64,000 nt of DNA, taken from the NCBI RefSeq assembly GCF_003074055.1, contig NZ_CP029043.1, positions 186,001-250,000 of the forward strand, in the 5' to 3' direction. This DNA is from Streptomyces nigra (GTDB taxonomy: Bacteria; Actinomycetota; Actinomycetes; Streptomycetales; Streptomycetaceae). This document shows, piece by piece, positions 24,656 to 33,542 of this stretch. The notes beneath the pieces are model-generated. The model had not been told where the DNA came from. It ran no database searches and saw only the letters and a list, made by a program, of their open reading frames with translations. The translations under genes were made by a program, and so were the position numbers. The stretch's first letter is position 1; the number at the start of each line of letters is the position of its first letter.

Positions 24656-25420
24656 ATGGGGATACTCGATGGCAAGGTCATTCTCATCACCGGCACCGGC
24701 GGGGGCATGGGCCGCGTCGCCGCACTCGTCTTCGCCAGGGAGGGAGCGAAGATCGTCGGCTGCGACATCCAGGTGGAGGGCAACGAAGAGACCGTCGACA
24801 TGGTGCGCCGCTCCGGCGGCGACATGACCGGCATCGCCCCCGTCGACCTCACCGACCCCGACCAGGTGCACCGCCTGGCCGACGAAGCGGCCGCCGCCTA
24901 CGGCGGACTCGACGCCGTCTACAACAACGCCGCGATGCAGCGCTTCGGAGCGATGCCCGACTTCTCCGTCGAGGACTGGCGCGCCACCGAGGCCGGCGAA
25001 CTCGACATCCCCTTCTTCGTCTCCAAGTACACCTGGCCCCACCTCGTGCGGCGCGGCGGCGGTGTCATCATCAACGTCGCCTCCGAAGCGGGCCTCATCG
25101 CCGGCTCGACGCCTCCGATGGTCGCCCACACCGCCGCCAACGCGGGCGTCATCGGAATGACCCGCCAACTCGCCCTGGAAGGCGCCCCGCACAACATCCG
25201 CGCAGTCGCCATCAGCCCAGGCCCCGTCCTCACCCCCGCCAGCGACCGCGATCTCGGCGACAACCAGGCGGCACGCGACGCCATCACCAGCAAGACCCTC
25301 CTCAAGCGCTTCGCGCGGCCGGAGGAGATCGTCGAGCTCGCCGCGTTCCTCGCGTCCGACCGCGCAAGCTTCATCACCGGAGCCAACTACCCCGTCGACG
25401 GAGGGGCCAGCGCCTGGTGA
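24656..25420 (+). CDS. SDR-family protein with degenerate catalytic site
   Basis: Rossmann-fold SDR of 254 residues: TGTGGGMG cofactor motif (13-20), NNAA (90-93), Ser143 kept (NVASEAG). The canonical YxxxK is HTAAN (158-162), so both Tyr and Lys are lost, and the tetrad Asn position appears to be Glu (GELDIPF). The C-terminal SFITGANYPVDGGASAW is intact, so the fold is not decaying. It may be a non-catalytic NAD(P) sensor or use different chemistry. ATG 24656 follows AAGGAGAG. It is repressed through 24439 and probably co-transcribed with the FAD oxidoreductase 152 bp downstream. Confidence 0.87.
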   Translation: MGILDGKVILITGTGGGMGRVAALVFAREGAKIVGCDIQVEGNEETVDMVRRSGGDMTGIAPVDLTDPDQVHRLADEAAAAYGGLDAVYNNAAMQRFGAMPDFSVEDWRATEAGELDIPFFVSKYTWPHLVRRGGGVIINVASEAGLIAGSTPPMVAHTAANAGVIGMTRQLALEGAPHNIRAVAISPGPVLTPASDRDLGDNQAARDAITSKTLLKRFARPEEIVELAAFLASDRASFITGANYPVDGGASAW

Positions 25421-25572
25421 CGCACGCCCACCGACGCACTCACGCCCGCGCCTCAGCCTCACCCACCGAGCACGAAGGCGCGGGCCCGGCTGGGATCGAA
25501 CCCCTCAGGCCCGAGACACCCCCGGACGACTCACCTCCACCCACTTCCCATGCCGAAGGAAACGCGCTCATC

Positions 25573-26685
25573 ATGACCACGAACACCCGGCACGTCGTCA
25601 TCGTCGGCGGGGGCTATGCCGGGGTTCGCCTGGCGCGCGAGCTGGACAAGGACGCCGACGTCACCTTGATCGACCTCAAGGAGGCGTTCTTCCACCGCGT
25701 CGCCTCACTGCGCGCGAGCGCCGACGCGGACTGGACCTACGCCCCGTTCATTCCGTACGACTCCCTCCTGGCCCACGGCCGCGTCGTGAGGAACAAGGCC
25801 GTACGCATCGACACGGAAGAGCGCCGGGTCGTGCTCGCCACCGGGCACCGTGTGCCGTACGACGTACTGGTCATCGCGACCGGAGCCGACTACGAGGAGC
25901 CCGCACGCTTCACCGGCAGCACCGTCGAGGAGGCGGCGGCGTCATTCCGCGGCCACCAGCGGCGCATCGCCGAGGCCCGGAGCCTGCTGGTGGTCGGAGG
26001 AGGTCCCTCCGGTGTGGAACTGGCAGCGGAACTGCGACTGGCCAACGCGAGGGCCACGGTCACCCTCGCCCACTCCGGCCGCAGACTGCTCTCACGCTTC
26101 GGCACCGGGCGCATGGGCCGCCACGCACGCTCCTGGCTGGAACGGCACGACGTAAGGGTCCTCCTCGACACCTTCGTGTCGTCCGCCGGCGGCGCCGGCA
26201 CGGGGCTGCGGGACCAGGCGGGCCACCCCCTCGGCGCCGACGTGGTCTTCTGGACGACGGGCACCACCCCCAACACACTGTGGCTCCGGCTGGCGGGACG
26301 GGGCGACTGGCTCGACGAACGCGGCCACGTCAAGGTGGACGAACATCTGCGCGTCGTGGGCCGGCGGGACGTCTTCGCCATCGGCGACGTCAACAACGTG
26401 TCGGAGGCGAAGCTCAGCCCTTCGGCCGTCGCGCAGGGAGAGGCGACGGCCCACAACATCCGCGCGCACCTCGACCACGGCAAGCACGGGAACACGCCGC
26501 GCCCGTACAAGCCGGCGCCGGTCCGCGTCTTCTCCGTGCCCTTCGGGCCCGACGCCGGCACCACTCTGGTACCGGCTCTCGGCCGCGACGTCCTCGTCCT
26601 GGGCGACAGGGCCACGTCCGTGCTGAAGAGCAGGCATCTCGCGATACCCATCATGGAGAAACTCCTGGGCCGCCCCAAGACGTGA
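25573..26685 (+). CDS. FAD-dependent NAD(P)H oxidoreductase (AIF/NDH-2-like)
   Basis: Pyridine-nucleotide-disulfide-fold flavoprotein of 370 residues. It has the FAD dinucleotide motif VVIVGGGYAGVRLARELD (8-25), the ATG motif VLVIATGADYE, the NAD(P)H motif SLLVVGGGPSGVELAAEL, the second FAD motif DVFAIGDVNNV, and a C-terminal LAIPIMEKLLGRP segment that may be a membrane-facing helix. No redox-active Cys pair, so it resembles AIF/FSP1-type quinone reductases. GAAGGAAA precedes ATG 25573. It likely works with the SDR upstream in quinone or aldehyde redox control (inference). Confidence 0.9.
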   Translation: MTTNTRHVVIVGGGYAGVRLARELDKDADVTLIDLKEAFFHRVASLRASADADWTYAPFIPYDSLLAHGRVVRNKAVRIDTEERRVVLATGHRVPYDVLVIATGADYEEPARFTGSTVEEAAASFRGHQRRIAEARSLLVVGGGPSGVELAAELRLANARATVTLAHSGRRLLSRFGTGRMGRHARSWLERHDVRVLLDTFVSSAGGAGTGLRDQAGHPLGADVVFWTTGTTPNTLWLRLAGRGDWLDERGHVKVDEHLRVVGRRDVFAIGDVNNVSEAKLSPSAVAQGEATAHNIRAHLDHGKHGNTPRPYKPAPVRVFSVPFGPDAGTTLVPALGRDVLVLGDRATSVLKSRHLAIPIMEKLLGRPKT

Positions 26686-26850
26686 CGGTCGGCCTGCGGA
26701 TGCGCTCCCTGGGGTTCTCTCAGACGAAAAGGGGCGGCGGGACCAGGGTGGGGTTCGGTCGTCACGGGTGCTTCCTTCTTGGTTTCGGTGGGTGGGCGGT
26801 GACGGGGTCAGCCGACCCGAGGCGGTCGTCGGCGTGCTCCGCGGAGTAAA

Positions 26851-27008
26851 GACGCCCACAGGTCCCGCACGATCGCCGAGGTGCGGGGAGACGATGCTGA
26901 GGTCGGCGGTGGTGCGGGGCATGGCCCGCCGGTAGAGGACCTCGCGCACCCCGGTGGCGAAGGGGGTGCCCGCGAGCTCTCCGGCGATCATGAGGACGCC
27001 CGGGTTCG
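26851..27008 (-). pseudogene. ROK-family protein, C-terminal remnant
   Basis: The minus-strand frame reads NPGVLMIAGELAGTPFATG followed by VREVLYRRAMPRTTADLSIV and LGDRAGPVG, the conserved C-terminal part of ROK sugar kinases/regulators. There is no N-terminal part: upstream DNA switches to debranching-enzyme sequence on the other strand at about 27009. No stop codon falls at the normal end. Confidence 0.65.
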
Positions 27009-27586
27009 TACTTCCTGCTGCCGCACCGCCCCGCGACGGCGGCCGCCGTTCTGAGCGCCCTCGCCGCCACTCAGGGAGAGCGACACGACGCCTTCAGCGG
27101 CGAGCAGCCCGGACACATCGTTCACGAGACCCGGCACGGTGAACTCGCCCACTGCCGGCAGGTTCCCTGCGGCCGGCCGGTCCTACGGCCCGTCGACGCC
27201 ACCCCGCTCCTCGTCCTGCTCCACGCCCACCACGAGACGACAGGCGACCCGGCGCTCGCGAAGCGCCTGGAGACGCACGCACGGCGTGCCGTCGACTGGA
27301 TGCTCACCGACGGCGGCCTGGAGCAGCACGGCTACCTCGTCCACAACCGCGATCCCAACGAACTGGTCAACCAGAACCGGAAGGACTCCGCCGCACCATC
27401 TGCTTGGCGACGGCACCCAGGCCCACGGCCTCATCGCCGTCATCGAGCCCGGGGCTACCCGAGGTACTCGCGGGCTACGACCGCTCGGCCACCGCGGGGC
27501 CGGTCCCGTACCCCCACTCCTGCTCACCGCAGGCCTGGGCAGGGGCCACCCCGCTGGCGCTGGGGACCGCACTCGACCGGTCATGA
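27009..27586 (+). pseudogene. Glycogen debranching enzyme (amylo-alpha-1,6-glucosidase) remnant with frameshifts
   Basis: Three successive frames together read like the catalytic part of the enzyme. Frame one has LSALAATQGERHDAFSGEQPG, HETRHGELAH and PVDATPLLVLLHAHHETTG, then VDWMLTDGG and NPNELVNQNRKDS-like sequence to about 27393. Frame two has GDGTQAHGLIAVIE (about 27402-27455). Frame three has AGPVPYPHSCSPQAWAGATPLAL (about 27500-27570). At least two frameshifts and missing ends show it is dead. It abuts the ROK remnant. Confidence 0.75.
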
Positions 27587-27740
27587 GCGTATCCGCCGGA
27601 ACCCGGATGTCCCGGCCCGCGATCGCCCGGCCCCCATCCCACCGAGTACCTCAACACTCGAAGGCAGGGGACCCGGGCCGTCCGGGTCGCGCCCGCCTCG
27701 TCCTCGACCGGGCGGGCCGCGACGTGGACCGACGCAGGCG

Positions 27741-28397
27741 TCAGCCGAAGTCCGGGCCGCTGGTGCGCGTCCGCTTGATCTCGTAGAAGCCCGGCGCCGA
27801 GGCCACGGCGAGCACGCCGTCCCACAGCCGGGCCGCCTCCTCGCCCTTGGGCGTGGGATTCACCACGGGCCCGAAGAACGCGACCGGCTCACTCTGCGCC
27901 CCGGGGCCGGGTACGGCGATGACCGGGCTGCCCACGTCCTCACCGACCAGGGAGATGCCCCTGCGATGGGAGGCCCGCAGCTCACTGTCGTAGCGGTCCG
28001 TGTCACCGGCGTCGGCCAGGTCCACGGGAAGTCCGACCTCCCGCAGGGCGGCTTCCAGCGTCGCCCTGTTCTTGGGCTGCTGCTCCAGGTGGTAGCGGTC
28101 GCCGAGAGCGGTGTAGAGAGGTTCGAGCACCTCGGGGCCGTGGCTGAGGCTCGCGGCGACGAGAACCCGCACCGGCGCCCACGCCTCGCCCATCAGTACC
28201 CGTATGCGCTCGGGCAGTTCGTCCAGGCGGTTCTCGTTCAGGACGGACAGGCTCATCACGTGCCAGGACACCTCGAGGGGACGGCTCTTGGCCACCTCCA
28301 GCATCCAGCGGGATGTCAGCCAGGTCCACGGGCACACGGGGTCGAACCAGAAGTCCACGGTGGTGGGCGACTCGGTTGTGGTCGATGCAGCGTTCAC
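27741..28397 (-). CDS. DsbA-like thioredoxin-fold protein, mycothiol-dependent nitroreductase (Rv2466c) type
   Basis: Protein of 218 residues. VDFWFDPVCPWTWLTSRWMLEV near the N-terminus gives a CPWT active site with a single N-terminal cysteine, as in the actinobacterial Rv2466c-type mycothiol-dependent reductases, followed by WHVMSLSVLNE and FFGPVVNPTPKGEEAARLWDGV. GTG 28397 has TTGGAGAG 5 bp upstream; a TTG 12 bp earlier is less likely. A GACCGGTC operator sits at 28475, between this gene and secY. Expected role: reduction of nitro compounds or mixed disulfides with mycothiol in the cytoplasm. Confidence 0.87.
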   Translation of the reverse strand: MNAASTTTESPTTVDFWFDPVCPWTWLTSRWMLEVAKSRPLEVSWHVMSLSVLNENRLDELPERIRVLMGEAWAPVRVLVAASLSHGPEVLEPLYTALGDRYHLEQQPKNRATLEAALREVGLPVDLADAGDTDRYDSELRASHRRGISLVGEDVGSPVIAVPGPGAQSEPVAFFGPVVNPTPKGEEAARLWDGVLAVASAPGFYEIKRTRTSGPDFG

Positions 28398-28474
28398 GAG
28401 ACTCTCCAAGGGCCGTTCCGGTGCGTCGCCGTCCGGCAGGAGGCGCGGTCGGCTACCTGGATGGTCTCACACAT

Positions 28475-28490
28475 AGACGACCGGTCGGCT
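28475..28490. promoter_or_regulatory. TetR-type operator AGACGACCGGTCGGCT
   Basis: It is preceded by ACAT and lies 78 bp upstream of the nitroreductase-like gene and 3 bp past the secY stop. It matches 15 of 16 bases with 1411. Confidence 0.72.
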
Positions 28491-28493
28491 GGC

Positions 28494-29801
28494 TCAGTGC
28501 AGGAAACCCTCGTAGCGGTGCTGCTCGACCTGGCTGCTGATCTGCTTCACGGTCTCCAGCCCGACGCTCACGATGATCAGGATGCTGGTGCCCGTGAGCT
28601 GGTTGGAGCTGCCGAAGTTGCCCAGCGCCACCGTCGGGACCAGGGCGATGAGCCCCAGATAGATCGATCCGGGCCACGTGAGCCGATTGAGGACGTACCC
28701 CAGGTACTGGGCGGTGGCCCGACCGGCACGGATTCCCGGCACGAATCCTCCGGCCTTTTTGATGTTGTCGGACACCTCTTCCGGATTGAAGGTGATCGAC
28801 ACGTAGAAGAACGCGAAGAACACAACCAGAAGGAAGTAGGCCACCACGTAGTACGGGTGGTTCCCCTTGGTGAAGTTGTTCGTGACCCACGTCGCCCATC
28901 CTGAGCCCGATCCCACGAACTGCGCGATCAGGGCGGGAATGTAGAGAAGCGAAGAAGCGAAGATGACCGGAACCACACCGGCCTGGTTGATCTTCAGTGG
29001 AATGTACGTGGCCGTACCCCCGTACGATCTGCGGCCGACCATCCGCTTCGCGTATTGGACCGGAATGCGGCGCTGCGCCTGCTCCACGAACACGACCAGG
29101 CCCACCATGGCGAACCCGACCAGCAGAACGACACCGAAGGCCAGCCATCCGTCAGCGATCGTGCTTTCCCGCTTCACCGCCCAGATCGCCCCCGGGAGCG
29201 TGGAGGCGATGGAGATGAAGATGAGCATGGACATCCCGTTGCCCACCCCGCGCTCGGTGATCAGCTCTCCGAGCCACATGACACATGCCGTACCGGACGT
29301 GATCGTGATGACCATGACCACGGTGACGAAGACGGAGTCGTCCGGCACGATGCCCGAGGCTTCCGGGCAGTTGGGGAACAGTGCGCCGTTGCGCGCGGTC
29401 GCGACGAGGCCCGTCCCCTGCAGGACGGCGAGCGCCACGGTGAGATAGCGGGTGTACTGCGTGATTTTCGCCTGTCCTGACGCCCCCTCCTTCTTCAGCG
29501 CTTCCAGCCTCGGAATCACAACGGTGAGCAACTGGAGAATGATGCTGGCCGTGATGTACGGAAGGATCCCCAGAGCGAAAACCGTGATCTGCAGGAGAGC
29601 TCCGCCACTGAAGAGGTTGACCAGCCCGAGAATTCCCTCGCCTTCCGATACAGAGTCCACGCACCTTTGGACCGTCCGGTAGTCCACGCCCGGAATAGGC
29701 ACATGTGAGCCGATCCTGTACAGCACGATGATGCCCAGGGTGAAGAGCAGTTTCTTGCGCAGGTCGGGCGTCTTGAAAACGTGGCTCAACGCGTTCAGCA
29801 C
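28494..29801 (-). CDS. secY: Protein translocase subunit SecY, second copy
   Basis: Full-length 435-residue SecY with ten predicted TM helices. It starts FKTPDLRKKLLFTLGIIVLYRIGSHVPIPGV, with VNLFSGGALLQITVFALGILPYITASIILQLL and the cytoplasmic loop VEQAQRRIPVQYAKRMVGRR. It is not surrounded by ribosomal protein genes or adk, where the housekeeping secY normally sits, so it is an accessory paralogue. Codon use is somewhat less GC-biased than neighbouring genes, which may indicate transfer. It may help export a subset of proteins or compensate under stress (inference). Confidence 0.93.
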   Translation of the reverse strand: MLNALSHVFKTPDLRKKLLFTLGIIVLYRIGSHVPIPGVDYRTVQRCVDSVSEGEGILGLVNLFSGGALLQITVFALGILPYITASIILQLLTVVIPRLEALKKEGASGQAKITQYTRYLTVALAVLQGTGLVATARNGALFPNCPEASGIVPDDSVFVTVVMVITITSGTACVMWLGELITERGVGNGMSMLIFISIASTLPGAIWAVKRESTIADGWLAFGVVLLVGFAMVGLVVFVEQAQRRIPVQYAKRMVGRRSYGGTATYIPLKINQAGVVPVIFASSLLYIPALIAQFVGSGSGWATWVTNNFTKGNHPYYVVAYFLLVVFFAFFYVSITFNPEEVSDNIKKAGGFVPGIRAGRATAQYLGYVLNRLTWPGSIYLGLIALVPTVALGNFGSSNQLTGTSILIIVSVGLETVKQISSQVEQHRYEGFLH

Positions 29802-30182
29802 GGTGCTTCCTCTACAGCGGTGCCAGGCAGGGCGGATTCAAGGGGCTACGGCCGCGTGCGGCACGGACGATCACTATGTGCGGGCACTCGCCGGCGGAAC
29901 GGCACATGGGGCCGGGCGCCGGCCCACGGCATGCGAAGCGCGTGCGGCACGGTCCCGTCACGGCGGCCCGCTGAGGCGCCCGCCGACAGCGTGTCCGGCT
30001 CGGCACCGAAGGGCACCGGCCGCGGCCCGGCATCCGCCGTAGCGGTCACGCCGCGCGGCCGACCGTGGAAGTTCATACGTCCGAACGTACGGACCATGGT
30101 CCAGCCAGTACGACTACACGCCGGTCAGGTCCCCCGGAACGCGCAAGGGCACAGGGTCCCCGCCCCGGCCCCCCACCCGTGT
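29802..30182. other. Divergent promoter region between secY and a TetR gene
   Basis: No gene is seen. Two overlapping palindromes, GTCCGAACGTACGGAC (30079-30094) and GGACCATGGTCC (30091-30102), lie in an AT-richer patch and may be regulatory. Confidence 0.5.
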
Positions 30183-30198
30183 AGCCGATCGGTCGTAT
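30183..30198. promoter_or_regulatory. Operator-like site AGCCGATCGGTCGTAT before the TetR gene
   Basis: It agrees with AGACGACCGGTCGTCT at 13 of 16 positions, ending 9 bp before ATG 30208, so binding would block the ribosome site or start: a probable autoregulatory site. Confidence 0.6.
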
Positions 30199-30207
30199 AC
30201 TCGACGT

Positions 30208-30825
30208 ATGGGGCGAACGAGCGATGCCAGGAACAAGATTCTCACCGCTGCTCGGTCACTGCTCGAGCGGCGGGGCTACTCGGCGCTGGGCGTGGCCGAG
30301 ATCTGCAAGACGGCCGAGGTGCCCAAGGGCAGCTTCTACTACTTCTTCGAGTCCAAGGAAGCCCTCGCCCTCACCGTCATCGACGAGCAGTGGGCGGCGG
30401 AGAAGCGGGACTGGGAGGGCGTCCTGGGCGGCGACGCCGAGCCCCTGGAGCGGCTGAGGCAGCTCTTCGAGGCCACCGAGAACCGCCAGCGGAACGGCCA
30501 GGAGAGCTGCGGAGTGGTCTCCGGCTGCATGTTCGGCAACCTCACCCTGGAGATGAGCAACCAGACGGACGCCGTACGCGAACGCCTCCAGCAGATCTTC
30601 GAAGCGCAGGTGGACATGGTCGAGGCGACCATCGTCGAGGCCAAGGAGCGGGGTGAGATCGCGGTGGCCGAACCGCGCGAAGCCGCTCGATCCGTCGTCG
30701 CACAGCTCGAAGGCCAGGTGCTCTTCGCCAAGCTCTACAACAACACCTCGCAGCTCAGCAGCCTGTGGCCCAACTGCCTCGCCCTGCTGCGCGCCGACGA
30801 ACCCCAGGTGGCCGAACTCGCCTGA
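30208..30825 (+). CDS. TetR-family regulator, LmrA/YxaF/AcuR-like
   Basis: Repressor of 205 residues with HTH KILTAARSLLERRGYSALGVAEICKTAEVPKGSFYYFFESKEALALTVI. The PKGSFYYFFESKE motif and a C-terminal domain rich in Glu/Gln (MVEATIVEAKERGEIAVAEPREAARSVVAQLEGQVLFAKLYNN) match the LmrA/YxaF/AcuR-type group, members of which bind GACCGGTC-centred palindromes. Its own promoter carries such a site (30183). It is therefore a prime candidate for controlling the wrbA, SDR, DsbA and ADH genes bearing this motif; the other candidate is at 43299. Confidence 0.9.
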   Translation: MGRTSDARNKILTAARSLLERRGYSALGVAEICKTAEVPKGSFYYFFESKEALALTVIDEQWAAEKRDWEGVLGGDAEPLERLRQLFEATENRQRNGQESCGVVSGCMFGNLTLEMSNQTDAVRERLQQIFEAQVDMVEATIVEAKERGEIAVAEPREAARSVVAQLEGQVLFAKLYNNTSQLSSLWPNCLALLRADEPQVAELA

Positions 30826-31253
30826 GTCGCGTCACTGCCGGGGGCGGGCACGTCGGACGCTCCGGAGCCGCGCCCGCCCAGCAGTGGCGTGATCACCTTT
30901 CCGAGCGGGACCCTCGCGCCGAGTGCGTATCCGCGCGGGCCGGTTCTCCATCACGTGTCCGCGTGAGGCGTGGGCCCGGGCAGGACGTCCGAACCGTGCC
31001 GGGCAGGCGGACGTGGCGCAGGCGGGGAAGAGGCGTTCTGCCGTCCGAGCGCTTCATGAGTTCTCCCATCGGTACGTCACCCGGATGTGCGCGCCGGCCA
31101 TGGCCGGCGCGCACACATCGCATGATCAAGAAAAACCTGTGAGGGAGACGCCGCATTCCGCCCTGCGGGCGGTGCCGATGTGAGACGTCTCACCGGCCCC
31201 CGAACCGGCGCCGACCGGCCGGCGGGCGGCGACTGGCCGGGAACGGCCGGGAC
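30826..31253. other. Intergenic stretch after the TetR gene
   Basis: No gene is supported. It holds a perfect 30-bp palindrome at 31086-31115 (TGTGCGCGCCGGCCA and its complement), probably a transcription terminator though 260 bp past the TetR stop. Confidence 0.5.
31086..31115. terminator. Perfect 30-bp palindrome, probable terminator
   Basis: Two 15-bp arms with no spacer, followed by a short A-rich run (AAGAAAAA at about 31129-31136). It lies between convergent TetR and nitronate monooxygenase genes. Confidence 0.55.
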
Positions 31254-32285
31254 TCACAACGCCTCGGTGAGCCGCCGCAGCGTCCGTGCCGCCGGCTCCC
31301 GCGCGGCCCGGCGGTACGCGGTGCCTGCCCACAGATGCATGAGTTGCTGGTCACCGGCCGCGGCGGCCGCCCTGCGCAGCGGGGCGGTGAGGTGGTGCAC
31401 GGCGGGATATCCGGTCGGGGCCGAGGCTTCGTAGCGTTCGGTGAAGCGGTTGCGCAGTCCTCGTGCCGGCCGTCCCGTGAAAGCTCGGGTCAGCACGGTG
31501 GTGTCGAAGGCCGGGTCCGCCAAGGCCCGCTGGTGTGGCGCCGAGGCGCCGCTCTCGTCCGTACGCAGGAGGAGTGTGCCGACCATGGTGGCCTCCGCTC
31601 CGGCGTGGAGCGCGGCCGCCACGTCGGAGGGCGTCCCGATCCCTCCGGCGGCGACGAGCGGCAGGGAGACCTGGCTGCGCACGTGTGCCACCAGGTCGGG
31701 CAGGGAGACGGGGACGAGCGGGCGGTCGGGGGTGAGCGTGGCCGAGTGACCGCCGGCCGCAGGCCCCTGCACGATCAGGGCGTCCACACCGGTCTCCGCT
31801 GCCAGGCGGGCCTCTTCGGCCGTGGTGACGCTCTGCAGGATGGTGGTGCCGACCCGCCGCAGGGCCCGGACGACCGTGGAGTCGGGGATGCCGAAGGTGA
31901 AGGACACCCACGGGACCGGCGACCCGACGAGCAGGTCGATCTTGGCCGCCCAGTCGTCGTCATCCTCCTTCGGAGGACTGTCGGACAGGCTCAGCCCGTA
32001 ACGGTCGGCCTCGGCCTGCACGGTACGGGCGTAGCGGCTGTAGGCGTCGACCGACACGGGGACCGGGCTGGGTGCGAACACGTTGACACCGAGCAGGGCG
32101 TCCTGCTCCCGGACGGTCCGCAGCTGCTCGGCGAGAAGGGCCGCCGACTTGTACCCGGCGGCCACGAAACCCATGCTGCCCGCACGTGCGGCCGCCACGA
32201 CCAACTCGGAAGAACCCCCCCCGCCGGCCATGGGTGCCGCGAGAACCGGGCGTTCCACACCAAGGTCGGACAGCAATCGGCTCAT
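31254..32285 (-). CDS. Nitronate monooxygenase (2-nitropropane dioxygenase family)
   Basis: FMN-dependent TIM-barrel enzyme of 343 residues that oxidises nitronates or related carbanions. It begins LGVERPVLAAPMAGGGGSSELVVAAARAGSMGFVAAGYKS. Also visible are GVNVFAPSP, VSFTFGIPD, GVDALIVQGPAAGGHSAT (with the family His) and LPLVAAGGIGTPSDVAAALHAGAEATMVGTLLLRT for FMN phosphate binding. ATG 32285 has AGGAG 9 bp upstream; the earlier ATG 32294 touches that site. It is divergent from a LysR gene, its probable regulator. Confidence 0.92.
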   Translation of the reverse strand: MSRLLSDLGVERPVLAAPMAGGGGSSELVVAAARAGSMGFVAAGYKSAALLAEQLRTVREQDALLGVNVFAPSPVPVSVDAYSRYARTVQAEADRYGLSLSDSPPKEDDDDWAAKIDLLVGSPVPWVSFTFGIPDSTVVRALRRVGTTILQSVTTAEEARLAAETGVDALIVQGPAAGGHSATLTPDRPLVPVSLPDLVAHVRSQVSLPLVAAGGIGTPSDVAAALHAGAEATMVGTLLLRTDESGASAPHQRALADPAFDTTVLTRAFTGRPARGLRNRFTERYEASAPTGYPAVHHLTAPLRRAAAAAGDQQLMHLWAGTAYRRAAREPAARTLRRLTEAL

Positions 32286-32488
32286 GACTGACATCTCCTC
32301 TGGAGGCACGGAGTGGGCGGGTGCTCTCACCGCCCTTTTGCCGCCGGAGCGGCCCCACCGGCTTGGCGTACGCCGGATTCCGCTCACGCCGCCAGCGTAG
32401 GGCGCCGGGCGCGGCGGAGGAGGGCCTGGGCCATGCCGATTACGCTGCGACTATGCACGTCAGGCATCGATACGCGAGGGAGTGAGCC

Positions 32489-33340
32489 GTGGAGGTCGAG
32501 ATCCGCCACCTCCGGGCCTTCGCCGCGGTGGCGCGCCACCGGTCCTTCTCCCGTGCCGCCCAAGAACTGCTGGTCACCCAGCCGGCCCTGAGCCGGACGG
32601 TAGCTCAGTTGGAGGCGACCCTGGGCGTCCGTCTCCTGGAGCGCACGTCACGCCGCGTGGAACCGACCGACGCCGGTACGGAGTTCCTGCAACAGGCGGA
32701 ACGAGCCCTCGCCTCCTTCGACCACGCCCTCACCACGGCGCGCCGGCTGGGTGTGCTGCGACTCGGCTTCAGCTGGCTGCTGCCGGCTCCCTGGGCGCAG
32801 CGGACCATCAAGGACTTCGAGCAGAGCACCGGTGCCTCCGTCGCACTCAGCCGCACCGACGATCCCCTGGAGGCCCTGCACCGGCGCACCGTCGACATCG
32901 CCGTGGTCCGCGGCGACACACCAGCGCCGGAGCCGCTGCGTACCGTCTGGCTGTACGACGAGGCCCGCTTCGCCGTCTGCGCCCGGGAGAGTCCGCTGGC
33001 CGGCCGCGGCCACCTGGATTGGGGCGAGGTGCGGAACTGGCGTCTGATCGTGAACACCGTCAGCGGTACCACCGGCCCGTGGTCCTGGCCCGAGGAATCA
33101 CGGCCGAAGGACATCGTCGAGACGGCGAACTTCGACGAGTGGGTGGAGACGGTCGCAGCGAACCGCGGTATCGGCATCGTCCCCGAGACCGCCAGGGATC
33201 GCTCACCCCACCCCGCTCTGCGCTTCGTCGCGCTCACCAACGCCCCGCCGGTTCCCGTGCGACTGGTCTACCTGCCGAACGGCCCCCGCACGCTCATCCG
33301 CCGGTTCGTCGACGCTTCCCTGGCGGCGGTGGGCACGTGA
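32489..33340 (+). CDS. LysR-family transcriptional regulator
   Basis: Regulator of 283 residues. N-terminal winged HTH EIRHLRAFAAVARHRSFSRAAQELLVTQPALSRTVAQLEATLGVRLLERTSRRVEPT, then a short two-lobed effector domain (about 88-280) with GIGIVPETARDR near the end. GTG 32489 follows GAGGGAG. It is divergent from the nitronate monooxygenase gene (203-bp gap), so it probably activates it in response to a nitro compound (inference). Confidence 0.92.
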   Translation: MEVEIRHLRAFAAVARHRSFSRAAQELLVTQPALSRTVAQLEATLGVRLLERTSRRVEPTDAGTEFLQQAERALASFDHALTTARRLGVLRLGFSWLLPAPWAQRTIKDFEQSTGASVALSRTDDPLEALHRRTVDIAVVRGDTPAPEPLRTVWLYDEARFAVCARESPLAGRGHLDWGEVRNWRLIVNTVSGTTGPWSWPEESRPKDIVETANFDEWVETVAANRGIGIVPETARDRSPHPALRFVALTNAPPVPVRLVYLPNGPRTLIRRFVDASLAAVGT

Positions 33341-33542
33341 GGGGCTTGGCCGCGGGTGCGGCCTACGCAGGTGCCACCAGGCATGTCACCTGCCGCCCGC
33401 ACACGATCAGGAATGCGCGGTGACGGTGCTCGAAGCCCGACGACTGTCATCGACATGCGCGCGTGTCGGCGACGCACGGATCGTGGGCGCGACCTGAGCC
33501 CGCGCGGCGTACGGACCGGCGGGCGTTCCACCGGGCCGGACG

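Noticed and set aside
27300..28904. 534-codon plus-strand open frame
   Set aside because: Only its first about 30 codons belong to the debranching remnant; the rest is antisense to the nitroreductase-like and secY genes.
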